A model generated the notes under the pieces. The model was given only the letters and a program-made list of their open reading frames with translations. It ran no database searches and was not told where the DNA came from. A stretch of DNA of 64,000 bases from Streptomyces deccanensis (GTDB lineage Bacteria; Actinomycetota; Actinomycetes; Streptomycetales; Streptomycetaceae): NCBI RefSeq assembly GCF_022385335.1, contig NZ_CP092431.1:930001-994000 (forward strand), written 5' to 3'. The position numbers were made by a program, and so were the translations under genes. Positions within the stretch are counted from its first letter, which is position 1; each line of letters opens with the position of its first letter. Positions 10,460 to 17,968 of the stretch are shown piece after piece.

Positions 10460-11113
10460 ATGGACACGACCGAGGCGGCGCGCCGCTTCGTGCGGGTGTG
10501 GCAGCGGGCATGGCCCGCCCATGACGTCGACGCGATCCTGGAGTTGTACGCGCCGGACTGTGTGCACCGCTCGGCCCCGTTCCGCGAGCCGCACCGGGGC
10601 CTGGACCAGCTCGCCGAGTATCTGCGCTGGTCCTTCACCGGTGAGCGGGTGACCGAGGTGCTCTTCTCGGAGCCGATGATCGGTCAGGCCGGTCTGGCCG
10701 TCGCCGAGTTCCGTGTGATGTCCGAGGTCGACGGGGACCCGCAGACCCTCGCGGGCTGTGTCTTCGTACGGTTCGACGCGGCCGGTCTGGCGGTGGAGAC
10801 CCGGGACTACTGGCATCTGGTCCCGGAGCACGCACACCCGGCCCGGCCGACGTTCCTCCTCCCGGACCCGCGTCGGCAGGAGCAGCCGGAGCGGTGGGCG
10901 CGGTTCCGGCGGACTCCTTCCCTCTTGTCCGACCAGTCGGTATGTTCGGCGTGGCCGGGCGACCCTCGTCCCGGCGCACGGCCGTGGACGACGGAGGGCT
11001 CATGTCTCAGTCTCAGGTGCGGGGTCACTGCGAGGCACGGTTCGAGGCCGTGCGCGCCGCGTTCGAGGAGAACTTCGCCGAGCGCGAAGAACTCGGAGCC
11101 GCGGTCACGGTGA
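10460..11113 (+). CDS. SnoaL-like / NTF2-fold protein with run-on C terminus
   Basis: The first ~130 residues form one NTF2-like cone: AARRFVRVWQRAWPAHDVDAI, then LYAPDCVHRSAP, FREPHRGLDQLAEYLRWSF and GLAVETRDYW. This family includes polyketide cyclases and many small uncharacterised proteins. The ATG at 10460 has GGGAGGGG upstream. Beyond about residue 135 the frame continues for ~80 codons of low-complexity Arg/Ser/Pro-rich sequence, through the promoter region of the next gene and 112 bases into it. The natural stop therefore appears lost or shifted; the functional product is probably ~140 residues. Adjacent to the CE7 esterase, but no functional link is evident. Confidence 0.6.
   Translation: MDTTEAARRFVRVWQRAWPAHDVDAILELYAPDCVHRSAPFREPHRGLDQLAEYLRWSFTGERVTEVLFSEPMIGQAGLAVAEFRVMSEVDGDPQTLAGCVFVRFDAAGLAVETRDYWHLVPEHAHPARPTFLLPDPRRQEQPERWARFRRTPSLLSDQSVCSAWPGDPRPGARPWTTEGSCLSLRCGVTARHGSRPCAPRSRRTSPSAKNSEPRSR
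10929..10940. promoter_or_regulatory. TetR-type inverted repeat upstream of the serine hydrolase
   Basis: CCGAC and GTCGG separated by two bases, within TTGTCCGACCAGTCGGTATG, is a common shape for TetR-family operators. It is 62 bases before the serine hydrolase start. No TetR gene is in the window. Confidence 0.35.
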
Positions 11114-12162
11114 CGCTGCGCGGGGAGACCGTGGTGGACCTGTGGGGCGGCTGGGCCGACGCGGCGCGGACCCGCCCCTGGGAGCGGGACACCGTGGTCA
11201 ACGTCTGGTCGACGACCAAGGGCCCGACCGCGCTGTGCGCGCACCTCCTGGCCGACCGGGGCCTGCTCGACCTGGACGCCCCGGTGGCCACGTACTGGCC
11301 GGAGTTCGCGGCGGCCGGCAAGGAGGGCGTCCTCGTCCGGCATCTGCTCTCGCACCGGGCGGGGCTCGCGGGTCCGCGTGAGCCGCTCTCGTTCGAGGAG
11401 CTCCTGGACTGGGAGAAGACCGTCGAACGGCTCGCCGCGCAGGAGCCGTGGTGGGAGCCGGGCACCCGGTCGGGGTACCACGCCATGACGTTCGGCTTCC
11501 TCGTCGGCGAGGTGGTCCGGCGGGTGTCGGGTCTGCTGCCGGGCGCGTTCCTGGCGCGGGAGGTGACGGGCCCGCTCGGCGTCGACTTCACCATCGGGCT
11601 GCCCGAGGCGCAGACGTCACGGGTGGCCGAGCTGGTGCATCCGCCGGCCGCGACGACCAGTGAACAGGCGGCGGTCTTCGCCCAGTTGACGCCCGCCGCG
11701 CTGGCCGCCCTCGCCAACCCGGTGGTCGGCGCCGCGGAGGCCAACACCCCCGAGTGGCGGGCCGCCGAGGTACCGGCCGCGAACGGCCACGGCACCGCGC
11801 GGGCGGTGGCCGCGCTGTACGGGATCCTCGCGCTGCACGGCAGCTGGGGCGGCCGCGAGGTGCTGTCCGCGGCGGCGGCCGAGCGGGTCCGTGAGGGACA
11901 GGGAGCCTGCCGTGACCTGGTGCTCGGCGCCGGATTCGGCCGGGACACGGAGATCGGGCTCGGGCTGTGGCTGAGCGGCCCGCACGGGTCGTACGGGCCG
12001 AACCCGAGGGCCTTCGGCCACGACGGCTACGGCGGCTCCTGCGGTCTCGCCGACCCGGAGGCCGGTGTCTCCCTCGGCTACGTCATGAACCGTATGGGTC
12101 CGCACATCGCCGACGACCCGCGCAAGATGGCGCTCGTCGACGCGCTCTACAGCGCGCTGTGA
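11002..12162 (+). CDS. Serine hydrolase of the beta-lactamase / family VIII esterase fold
   Basis: 386 residues of class C beta-lactamase fold. The nucleophile is Ser70 in WSTTKG (SxxK); the second motif is GYHAMTFGFLVGEVVRR (the Tyr-x-x position used by family VIII esterases rather than YxN), and the C-terminal lid includes HDGYGGSCGLADPEAGVSLGYVMNRMG. With no signal peptide it is more likely a cytoplasmic esterase than a secreted antibiotic-resistance enzyme. The ATG at 11002 follows GGAGGG by five bases. The upstream SnoaL frame runs into its first 112 bases. A TetR-type inverted repeat lies in the presumed promoter. Confidence 0.86.
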   Translation: MSQSQVRGHCEARFEAVRAAFEENFAEREELGAAVTVTLRGETVVDLWGGWADAARTRPWERDTVVNVWSTTKGPTALCAHLLADRGLLDLDAPVATYWPEFAAAGKEGVLVRHLLSHRAGLAGPREPLSFEELLDWEKTVERLAAQEPWWEPGTRSGYHAMTFGFLVGEVVRRVSGLLPGAFLAREVTGPLGVDFTIGLPEAQTSRVAELVHPPAATTSEQAAVFAQLTPAALAALANPVVGAAEANTPEWRAAEVPAANGHGTARAVAALYGILALHGSWGGREVLSAAAAERVREGQGACRDLVLGAGFGRDTEIGLGLWLSGPHGSYGPNPRAFGHDGYGGSCGLADPEAGVSLGYVMNRMGPHIADDPRKMALVDALYSAL

Positions 12163-12380
12163 CCCATGGGGCGGCCCGCCCCACGTGTGTCGGGGGTGGG
12201 CTCCCCCTGCACGGAGAGTCCCGCGTCAGTGCACGCTCAGTCGATTCCCGCACCTCGTCCGGTGCCAGCATCGACCCCGAGCGAACTGTGGTCCCTCGCT
12301 GTCTCCCGTCGCTGTCTCCCTGAAGCGAACAGCGGTCCTTCGACGCCGAATTCTCGACTTCGTCAGGAGCTGACACACAC

Positions 12381-13187
12381 ATGCGCAGACGTCACCGTCC
12401 TCTGGTGCTGGGCATCGCCGTCACGATCGGCGTGCTCACCACCACGGTCGTCCCGTCGGCCGCCGCCCCCGCGGCCGACCGGACGACACCGAAACCCACC
12501 GTCGTCCTGGTGCACGGCGCCTTCGCGGACGCCTCCGGCTGGTCCGGCGTCGTCTCACGGCTGAAGAAGGCCGGCTATCCGGTCGTCGCCCCGGCCAACC
12601 CGCTCCGGGGCCTGCAGTCGGACGCCGCGTACCTCTCCTCCCTGCTCGGCACGATCGACGGCCCGAAGATCGTCGTCGGGCACTCCTACGGCGGTGCCGT
12701 CGTCACCGAGGCGGCCGCGTCCGTACCCGAGGTGAAGGCGCTGGTGTACGTGGCGGCCTTCATGCCCGACAAGGGTGAGGTGCTCGGCGAACTCTCGAAC
12801 CGCTTCCCCGGTTCCGAACTGCTTCCGGCACTGGAGGGCCTGCCGGACGGGGCCGGACACACCGACGTGGCGATCAAGCCCGACAAGTTCCACGACGTGT
12901 TCGCCGGCGACCTGCCGCGTTCGCAGACGTCGGTGCTGGCGGTGTCCCAACGCCCGGTCAGCCTCTCGGCGTTCGAGTCCACGGCGCAGGTCGCGGCGTG
13001 GCGCACGATCCCCTCGTGGTTCATGGTCGCCACCGGGGACAAGACGATCTCCCCCGCGCTGGAGCGCTTCCAGGCGAAGCGGGCGGGCTCGCACACCGTC
13101 GAGGTCAACTCCTCGCACGTGGTGATGATGTCCCACCCGGACAAGGTGGCCGCGCTGATCAAGTCGGCGGCCAAGTCCACTCGTTGA
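12381..13187 (+). CDS. Secreted alpha/beta hydrolase
   Basis: 268 residues starting with a clear signal peptide: MRRRHRP, a hydrophobic core and an Ala-rich cleavage region near residue 30. The mature part has the oxyanion strand VVLVHGAFADASGW, the nucleophile elbow GHSYGG (Ser about residue 100) and the catalytic His in SSHVVMMSHPD near the C terminus. This is the small esterase group often annotated as EstC-like; substrate unknown. AGGAG lies 11 bases before the ATG. The 218-base upstream region has a tandem CGCTGTCTCCC repeat (about 12299-12321) and no gene. It converges on the methyltransferase gene with only 21 bases between the stops. Confidence 0.85.
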   Translation: MRRRHRPLVLGIAVTIGVLTTTVVPSAAAPAADRTTPKPTVVLVHGAFADASGWSGVVSRLKKAGYPVVAPANPLRGLQSDAAYLSSLLGTIDGPKIVVGHSYGGAVVTEAAASVPEVKALVYVAAFMPDKGEVLGELSNRFPGSELLPALEGLPDGAGHTDVAIKPDKFHDVFAGDLPRSQTSVLAVSQRPVSLSAFESTAQVAAWRTIPSWFMVATGDKTISPALERFQAKRAGSHTVEVNSSHVVMMSHPDKVAALIKSAAKSTR

Positions 13188-13208
13188 GGCTCGGCCGGCC
13201 GATCCCGG

Positions 13209-13952
13209 TCAGCCCTCGCGGGTGGCCACCACCAGGCGACAGCGGGGGCTGCCGTCGGGCCGCCAGCCGAACTCGGGCAGCGCGAACAGCTGCACCGCGA
13301 ATCCGGCGCGTTCCAACTCGGGCCGTACGACACCGAGTTGGAACGGCCGGTAGTACATGACGAACGGCGGCCGCCAGACCGCGTTGCGCACCCGCATCGC
13401 CGCGTCGAAGCCCAGGGCCGCCCAGTACCAGGGGGAGCGGGCCGGGGCGGGCGCCGGCAGCGGGAACGCGAAGCGTCCGCCCGGCCTCAGGACGGAGTGG
13501 ACCTCGGAGAACAGACGCGGCAGCTCCTCCGGCAGGAAGTGCCCGAACGCGCCGAGGCTGACGACCAGGTCGAAGGCCGAGGTGAAGGGCAGGGCGAGGG
13601 CGTCGCCGCGCACCCAGGACAGGAGGGGGCCTTCGCCGGCGGAAGCGCGCCCGGCACCCACCTGCTCCCTGCCCACCGCCAGCATCCCGGCGCTGATGTC
13701 CACCCCGGTGACGCTCTTCCGGCAGACCTCGCGCAGCACCTCCATCCCGGCCCCGGTGCCGCAGCACAGGTCGAGGCCGTCCTCGAACGGACCCATCGAC
13801 GACAGGGCCGCCTCGACCGCCTCCAGGACGGAGTCCGGTGTACGGAACGGGGTCTGGTCGAACTTGGGCGCGAGCAGGTCGTAGCCGTGTTCGACGGAGG
13901 AGAGCGCCTGAACGGCGAGTTCGCGGAGGCTGGGGCCTTGCGGGGTGAACAT
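13209..13952 (-). CDS. Class I SAM-dependent methyltransferase
   Basis: 247 residues. The N-terminal helix (SVEHGYDLLAPKFDQTPFRTP) is followed by the SAM-binding motif GLDLCCGTGAG (about 60-70), GVDISAGML with the acidic ribose-binding residue, VRGDALALPF, then SLGAFGHFLPEE and VLRPGGRFAFPLP. This is a Methyltransf_11/25-like small-molecule methyltransferase; the acceptor is unknown. An in-frame GTG at 13955 is directly adjacent to the ATG at 13952; GAGG lies very close, so the exact start is uncertain by one codon. It is divergent from the GH13 gene at 14017, with about 64 bases between. Confidence 0.85.
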   Translation of the reverse strand: MFTPQGPSLRELAVQALSSVEHGYDLLAPKFDQTPFRTPDSVLEAVEAALSSMGPFEDGLDLCCGTGAGMEVLREVCRKSVTGVDISAGMLAVGREQVGAGRASAGEGPLLSWVRGDALALPFTSAFDLVVSLGAFGHFLPEELPRLFSEVHSVLRPGGRFAFPLPAPAPARSPWYWAALGFDAAMRVRNAVWRPPFVMYYRPFQLGVVRPELERAGFAVQLFALPEFGWRPDGSPRCRLVVATREG

Positions 13953-14003
13953 CACCTCAGCTTAGGGCCTGACTCGGGGCAGCGCCCGGCACGGACTCTC
14001 CCC

Positions 14004-14009
14004 TATGGT
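14004..14009 (+). promoter_or_regulatory. Candidate -10 box of a leaderless GH13 transcript
   Basis: TATGGT is seven bases before the ATG at 14017 and no ribosome site precedes that ATG, which is the spacing expected when transcription starts at the start codon. No clear -35 box is visible. Confidence 0.4.
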
Positions 14010-14016
14010 CCGGGAC

Positions 14017-15603
14017 ATGACTTCGTTCCGTCCTGCCCCGTCCTGGCTGGCCGACGCCGTCTTCTACCAGATCTATCCGCAGTCCTTCGCCGACTCCGAC
14101 GGGGACGGCATCGGGGATCTCCCCGGGATCACCGACCGTCTCGACCATCTGTCGTGGCTGGGTGTCGACACCGTCTGGCTGAACCCCTGCTTCGTCTCAC
14201 CGTTCCGCGACGCCGGGTACGACGTCGCGGACTATCTGCACGTCGCCCCGCGCTACGGCTCCAACGACGACCTGGCGCGGCTGGTCGACCAGGCGGGCCG
14301 CCGGGGCATCCGGATCCTGCTGGATCTCGTCGCCGGCCACACCTCGGTCGACCACCCGTGGTTCCGGGCGTCCGCGAACGACCCGGACGACCACCGCTAC
14401 ATCTGGACGGCCGAGGGCCGGCCCGACGGCTTCGTCGCCTCCCCCGGCACCCGGCCGGGCGCGTACCTGCCGAACTTCTTCGACTCCCAGCCCGCCCTCA
14501 ACTTCGGTTACGCACGCGACCATCCGGCCGAGCCGTGGCGGCTGCCGGTCGACGCCGACGGGCCACGCGCCAACCGCCTCGCGCTCCGCACGATCATGGA
14601 CCACTGGCTGAGCCTCGGCCTGTCCGGCTTCCGCGTCGACATGGCCGCGTCGCTCGTCAAGGACGACCCGGACCGGACCGAGACCGCCCGGGTCTGGACG
14701 GAGCTGCGGCACTGGCTGGACACCGCGCACCCGGACGCCGTGCTGCTCGCCGAGTGGGGCGAGCCGGAGGTGTCGATCCCGGCCGGATTCCACGCCGACT
14801 TCTTCCTCCACTTCGGCGGCCCCACCGACGGCCTCGCCCTGCGCTCGCTGTGGAACAACGGCGGGGGCACCGTCCACGCGGACTGGGACCCCCTCGACTG
14901 CTTCTTCGACGCGAGCGGCGCGGGCTCACCACACCCGTTCGTCGAGGCCTGGCAACGGGCGACCGCGGCCGTCGACGGTACGGGCTTCGTCTCCCTGCCC
15001 ACCGCCAACCACGACTTCTCCCGCCTCAACTGCGGCCCCCGCACGCCCGATCAGCTCCCCGCCGCCTTCACCTTCCAGCTGACCTGGCCGACGCTGCCGG
15101 CGATCTACTACGGCGACGAGATCGGCATGCGCTACCTCCCGGGCCTGCCCGACAAGGAGGGCAGCGTCCTCGGCCCCGACTACAACCGCGCGGGCTCCCG
15201 CACCCCCATGCAGTGGGACGACACCCCGAACGCGGGGTTCTCCACCGCCCCCGCCGACCGCCTCTACCTGCCCGTGGACCCCTCCCCCGACCGCCCGACC
15301 GTCGCCGCCCAGCGCGCCGACGACACCTCGCTCCTCCACCTCGTCCACCGCCTGATCGCCCTGCGCCGCCGGACACCCGAACTGGGCTCCGCCGGCTCGG
15401 TGGAGGTGCTGCACGCGGGATATCCGTTCGTGTACGTCCGGGGCGGACGGTATCTGGTGGTGGTCAACCCCCAGCGGAGCGAGGCGAGTTGGCCATACGA
15501 ACGTGCCGTCGGGTACCAAGTGGAGGGGCAGGGCGTGGAGATCCTGGACGGCACGGTCACCGCGCGGGGCTTCGGATACGGGATCTTCCGGCTGGACGGG
15601 TAG
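14017..15603 (+). CDS. GH13 alpha-glucosidase / alpha-amylase family enzyme
   Basis: 528-residue cytoplasmic glycoside hydrolase of family 13, (beta/alpha)8 barrel. Conserved region I is DLVAGHTS; nucleophile Asp208 lies in GFRVDMAAS, acid/base Glu246 in LAEWGEPE and the transition-state Asp333 in ANHDFS. FYQIYPQSFADSDGDGIGDLPGI at the start and YYGDEIGM...SRTPMQW later are typical of oligo-1,6-/alpha-glucosidases and trehalose-synthase relatives. No secretion signal is present, so it should act on small intracellular alpha-glucosides. The ATG at 14017 was preferred over that at 14005 because the latter lies in the likely -10 box. Terminator-rich repeat B follows the stop. Confidence 0.88.
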   Translation: MTSFRPAPSWLADAVFYQIYPQSFADSDGDGIGDLPGITDRLDHLSWLGVDTVWLNPCFVSPFRDAGYDVADYLHVAPRYGSNDDLARLVDQAGRRGIRILLDLVAGHTSVDHPWFRASANDPDDHRYIWTAEGRPDGFVASPGTRPGAYLPNFFDSQPALNFGYARDHPAEPWRLPVDADGPRANRLALRTIMDHWLSLGLSGFRVDMAASLVKDDPDRTETARVWTELRHWLDTAHPDAVLLAEWGEPEVSIPAGFHADFFLHFGGPTDGLALRSLWNNGGGTVHADWDPLDCFFDASGAGSPHPFVEAWQRATAAVDGTGFVSLPTANHDFSRLNCGPRTPDQLPAAFTFQLTWPTLPAIYYGDEIGMRYLPGLPDKEGSVLGPDYNRAGSRTPMQWDDTPNAGFSTAPADRLYLPVDPSPDRPTVAAQRADDTSLLHLVHRLIALRRRTPELGSAGSVEVLHAGYPFVYVRGGRYLVVVNPQRSEASWPYERAVGYQVEGQGVEILDGTVTARGFGYGIFRLDG

Positions 15604-15622
15604 TCGTCGGGGGTGGAGCCTG

Positions 15623-15765
15623 GGTGCGGGTCCGGTGGGGCTTCTCGCGCAGTTCCCCGCGCCGCTGAAAAAGCGGGGCTGCGCCCCTGCTTTTCGCCCT
15701 GAAAGGGCCGTGGCCCGTCAGGGCCCACGGCCCTTTCAGGGGCGCGGGGAACTGCGCGACCAGCC
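15623..15765. repeat. Dispersed intergenic repeat, paired copy B
   Basis: The left arm (15623-15663) is identical over 41 bases to 25532-25572. The right arm (15735-15765) is identical over 31 bases to 25650-25680 and 32973-33003. The arms are largely inverted copies of one another around two inner hairpins (15669-15694 and 15701-15737). It sits between the convergent GH13 and sulfatase genes, and the right arm encodes the last residues and stop codon of the sulfatase. Confidence 0.85.
15701..15737. terminator. Bidirectional terminator hairpin between convergent genes
   Basis: GAAAGGGCCGTGG (15701-15713) pairs exactly with 15725-15737, with an inner CCC/GGG pairing around GTCA. A second hairpin, AAAAGCGGGG with CCCC(T)GCTTTT (15669-15694), precedes it. 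Both are inside repeat copy B. Confidence 0.75.
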
Positions 15766-17622
15766 GGCCGCCTTCGGTTCCTCGCCGTACGCGGTGAGGA
15801 ACCGGTCGCGGAAGGAGTCCATGCGCCAGACCGGGGCGTCGTCACCGGGCCGCAGTCCGTCGGACCAGCCCCAGTCGTCGATCCGGTCGAGGACCTTCGG
15901 GTCGTGGGCGACGATCGTGACGGGGACGTCGTGACTGGCGCCGTTGCCGCTGACGCTCGCCATGGGCTGGTGGTCGCCGAGGAAGACCAGCACGGTGTTC
16001 TCGTCGCCGTACTTCTCCACGTACTGCAGCAGGCTGTGCACCGAGTACTGGACGGACCTGCCGTACTCCTCCTTGACCTTGACGGGGTCGGTGAACACGT
16101 CCGCCGGGTCCTTGCCCGCCTTCTCGATGTCCTTGTAGACCGAACCGTCGCCGACCTCGTCCCAGTCGACCATCTCCGGCAGTGGCGCCCACGGCTGGTG
16201 GCTGGAGGTCAGGATGATCTCCGACATCAGCGGCTTGTCGCCCTTCCTGGCGGCCTCCAGACGCTCGAACGCGCTGAGAGCGTACTGGTCGGGCATCGTC
16301 GACCAGCTGAACTTCGGCCCCTGGTAGCCGACATCGCGGGAGTCGTAGACCTTGTCGAAGCCGTAGAAGTCGCCCTCCGGCCAGTTGTACTGGACGCCGG
16401 GCACGACCCCGACCGTGCGCCAGGCGTCCGTCTTGGCGAAGGCACCGGGCAGGGTGAGGCGTTCGCCGGCGGTGACCGTGCGGTAACGGCTCTGGTTGTC
16501 GATCCACAGGCCGGTCAGGAACGTGGAGTGGCCGAGCCAGCTGCTGCCGCCGTACGTCGCCGAGGTCAGCCAGCCGCTCTTCGCCGCGAACCCGGCCTTG
16601 GTCAGCGCCTCGCCCTCCTGGTCGAGCGCGGCGTCCACGCCGGGCTCGATGGCCGGGTCCTCCAGGGCGGCGCGGCCGTAGCTCTCGATGAAGGCGATCA
16701 TGACGTCCTTGCCGCGCAGCCCGGTCAGCAGCTGATCGGCGGGCACGTCGGCGAACTTGTCCTTCTTGGCCTCCTTGGCGAACGCGGCCTCGTCCCGCAG
16801 CGTCTCCTGGACACGGCCCCAGCGGTCCTGCACGAAACCGATGGTGTTCCGGGAGGCGAACGCGGTGTTCTCCAGGGGCGTCAGGCCGAGCGCGGCACAG
16901 GTGATCCACACGGTGCCGGCGACGATGGTGCCCCGGGCCGCCCGGTCCCGGTGGCGGACCAGGAGGCCGACGAGCCGTACGACCGCCAGTGCCATGACGA
17001 CGAACAGCAGCAGCACCAGGACCACGAGCCCAACCACGGCGGCCGTCGCGCCCGTCGGGCCGAGCGTGTCCTGGACGTACGACTCGGCGTCGTCCAGCAG
17101 ACCCCAGTCGAGGACGACGTTGAAGCCGCGGCCCAAAAACTGGTTGAAGCCGATGTCGAGGGCCTTCACGACCACCAGCGCGGCCAGACCGACGCCGATG
17201 ACGACCGCGGCGACCAGCCTCGGCCGTCGGGGCAGCACCAGCATCAGGGCGGCGGCGAGGATCGGCTCCACGGGCAGCCGCAGGAACTGCCGGACCACGA
17301 AGTACTCGGGCTGGCCCGGCATGAGCAGGGCGAAGTAGACCAGGGCGGCGGCGAGCGCCGTGACGCCCCACGACAGGCTCCGCGCGGCGACCGGGTACTT
17401 CGCCTGGAAGGCCGTCCGGTACCGCCGCCATCGACGGACGGGGGCGGCGGGCCCAGCCGGTGCGGCCTCCGTCGACGGCTCGCTCGCTTCGTCCTTCCCG
17501 GCCGTCTCGTCCGCGCCGGACGCTGGGTCCGCGTCGGACGTCGTGTCGGCGTCGGGTGATGTTTCCGCATCGGATGATGTGTCCGCGTCGGGTGATGTGC
17601 TGGAGCGCGTGAAGAGCGACAC
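15736..17622 (-). CDS. LTA-synthase-like membrane sulfatase
   Basis: 628 residues. A cytoplasmic N terminus of ~65 residues, rich in Asp/Ser/Thr repeats, is followed by about five transmembrane helices (roughly 90-260) and an extracytoplasmic alkaline-phosphatase/sulfatase domain. Metal and catalytic motifs are VMIAFIESYGR, GGSSWLGHSTFLTG, LTSSHQPWAPLP and FLGDHQPM. Relatives transfer glycerol-phosphate or hydrolyse phosphodiesters at the wall; in Streptomyces the substrate is not settled. The GTG start at 17620-17622 follows GGAAGGAA; the upstream in-frame start lacks one. The C-terminal WSRSSPRP and the stop codon come from repeat copy B, so the original end may have been different. Divergent from the rho paralogue. 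Confidence 0.85.
   Translation of the reverse strand: MSLFTRSSTSPDADTSSDAETSPDADTTSDADPASGADETAGKDEASEPSTEAAPAGPAAPVRRWRRYRTAFQAKYPVAARSLSWGVTALAAALVYFALLMPGQPEYFVVRQFLRLPVEPILAAALMLVLPRRPRLVAAVVIGVGLAALVVVKALDIGFNQFLGRGFNVVLDWGLLDDAESYVQDTLGPTGATAAVVGLVVLVLLLFVVMALAVVRLVGLLVRHRDRAARGTIVAGTVWITCAALGLTPLENTAFASRNTIGFVQDRWGRVQETLRDEAAFAKEAKKDKFADVPADQLLTGLRGKDVMIAFIESYGRAALEDPAIEPGVDAALDQEGEALTKAGFAAKSGWLTSATYGGSSWLGHSTFLTGLWIDNQSRYRTVTAGERLTLPGAFAKTDAWRTVGVVPGVQYNWPEGDFYGFDKVYDSRDVGYQGPKFSWSTMPDQYALSAFERLEAARKGDKPLMSEIILTSSHQPWAPLPEMVDWDEVGDGSVYKDIEKAGKDPADVFTDPVKVKEEYGRSVQYSVHSLLQYVEKYGDENTVLVFLGDHQPMASVSGNGASHDVPVTIVAHDPKVLDRIDDWGWSDGLRPGDDAPVWRMDSFRDRFLTAYGEEPKAAGWSRSSPRP
17546..17599. repeat. 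Three 18-bp tandem units in the sulfatase gene
   Basis: Units at 17546-17563, 17564-17581 and 17582-17599 differ by a few substitutions and encode, on the minus strand, TSPDAD/TSSDAE-like hexapeptides in the N-terminal cytoplasmic tail. Copy number probably varies between strains. Confidence 0.75.
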
Positions 17623-17968
17623 GCGACGTTCCTTCCGTGCGAAGACCGCTGGCGGTGCGCCCATCTGTACGGGGGGCTCGCGAGATCAGTTCAACGACCA
17701 CGGGTAAGCCATCGGTAAGGAACCCCCCAACGACCGCCCACCGATGGTGGTACATTGGTTGTGGCACGTGTGTATCGCCCCTTCTCGGGCGCCGGTGCCG
17801 CTCTCTCATCCTCGATCTCCGAGGTCTCTTCCGCTGAACCGCCCGTCGGGTACCGACCGGCCGTCAGCTTTCCCGCACCGTCCGCGTCCCACCGGGCCGC
17901 CCCATGGACGTGTGCCCTCCCCTCCCCCTTCTCGCGTTTCTCCGACGTCCTCGAAAGGACCCCCACTC
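17623..17968. other. Divergent intergenic region with pyrimidine-rich rho leader
   Basis: 346 bases between the sulfatase and rho-paralogue starts. No gene is supported. From about 17770 to 17950 the plus strand is strongly enriched in C and T (for example 17796-17833 and 17919-17955) and poor in G, which is the composition of Rho-utilisation sites. Promoters for both genes must lie here, but no convincing -35/-10 pair was found. Confidence 0.5.

Noticed and set aside
11002..12162. Antibiotic-resistance class C beta-lactamase
   Set aside because: There is no signal peptide and the second motif is of the family VIII esterase type, so a cytoplasmic esterase is more likely.
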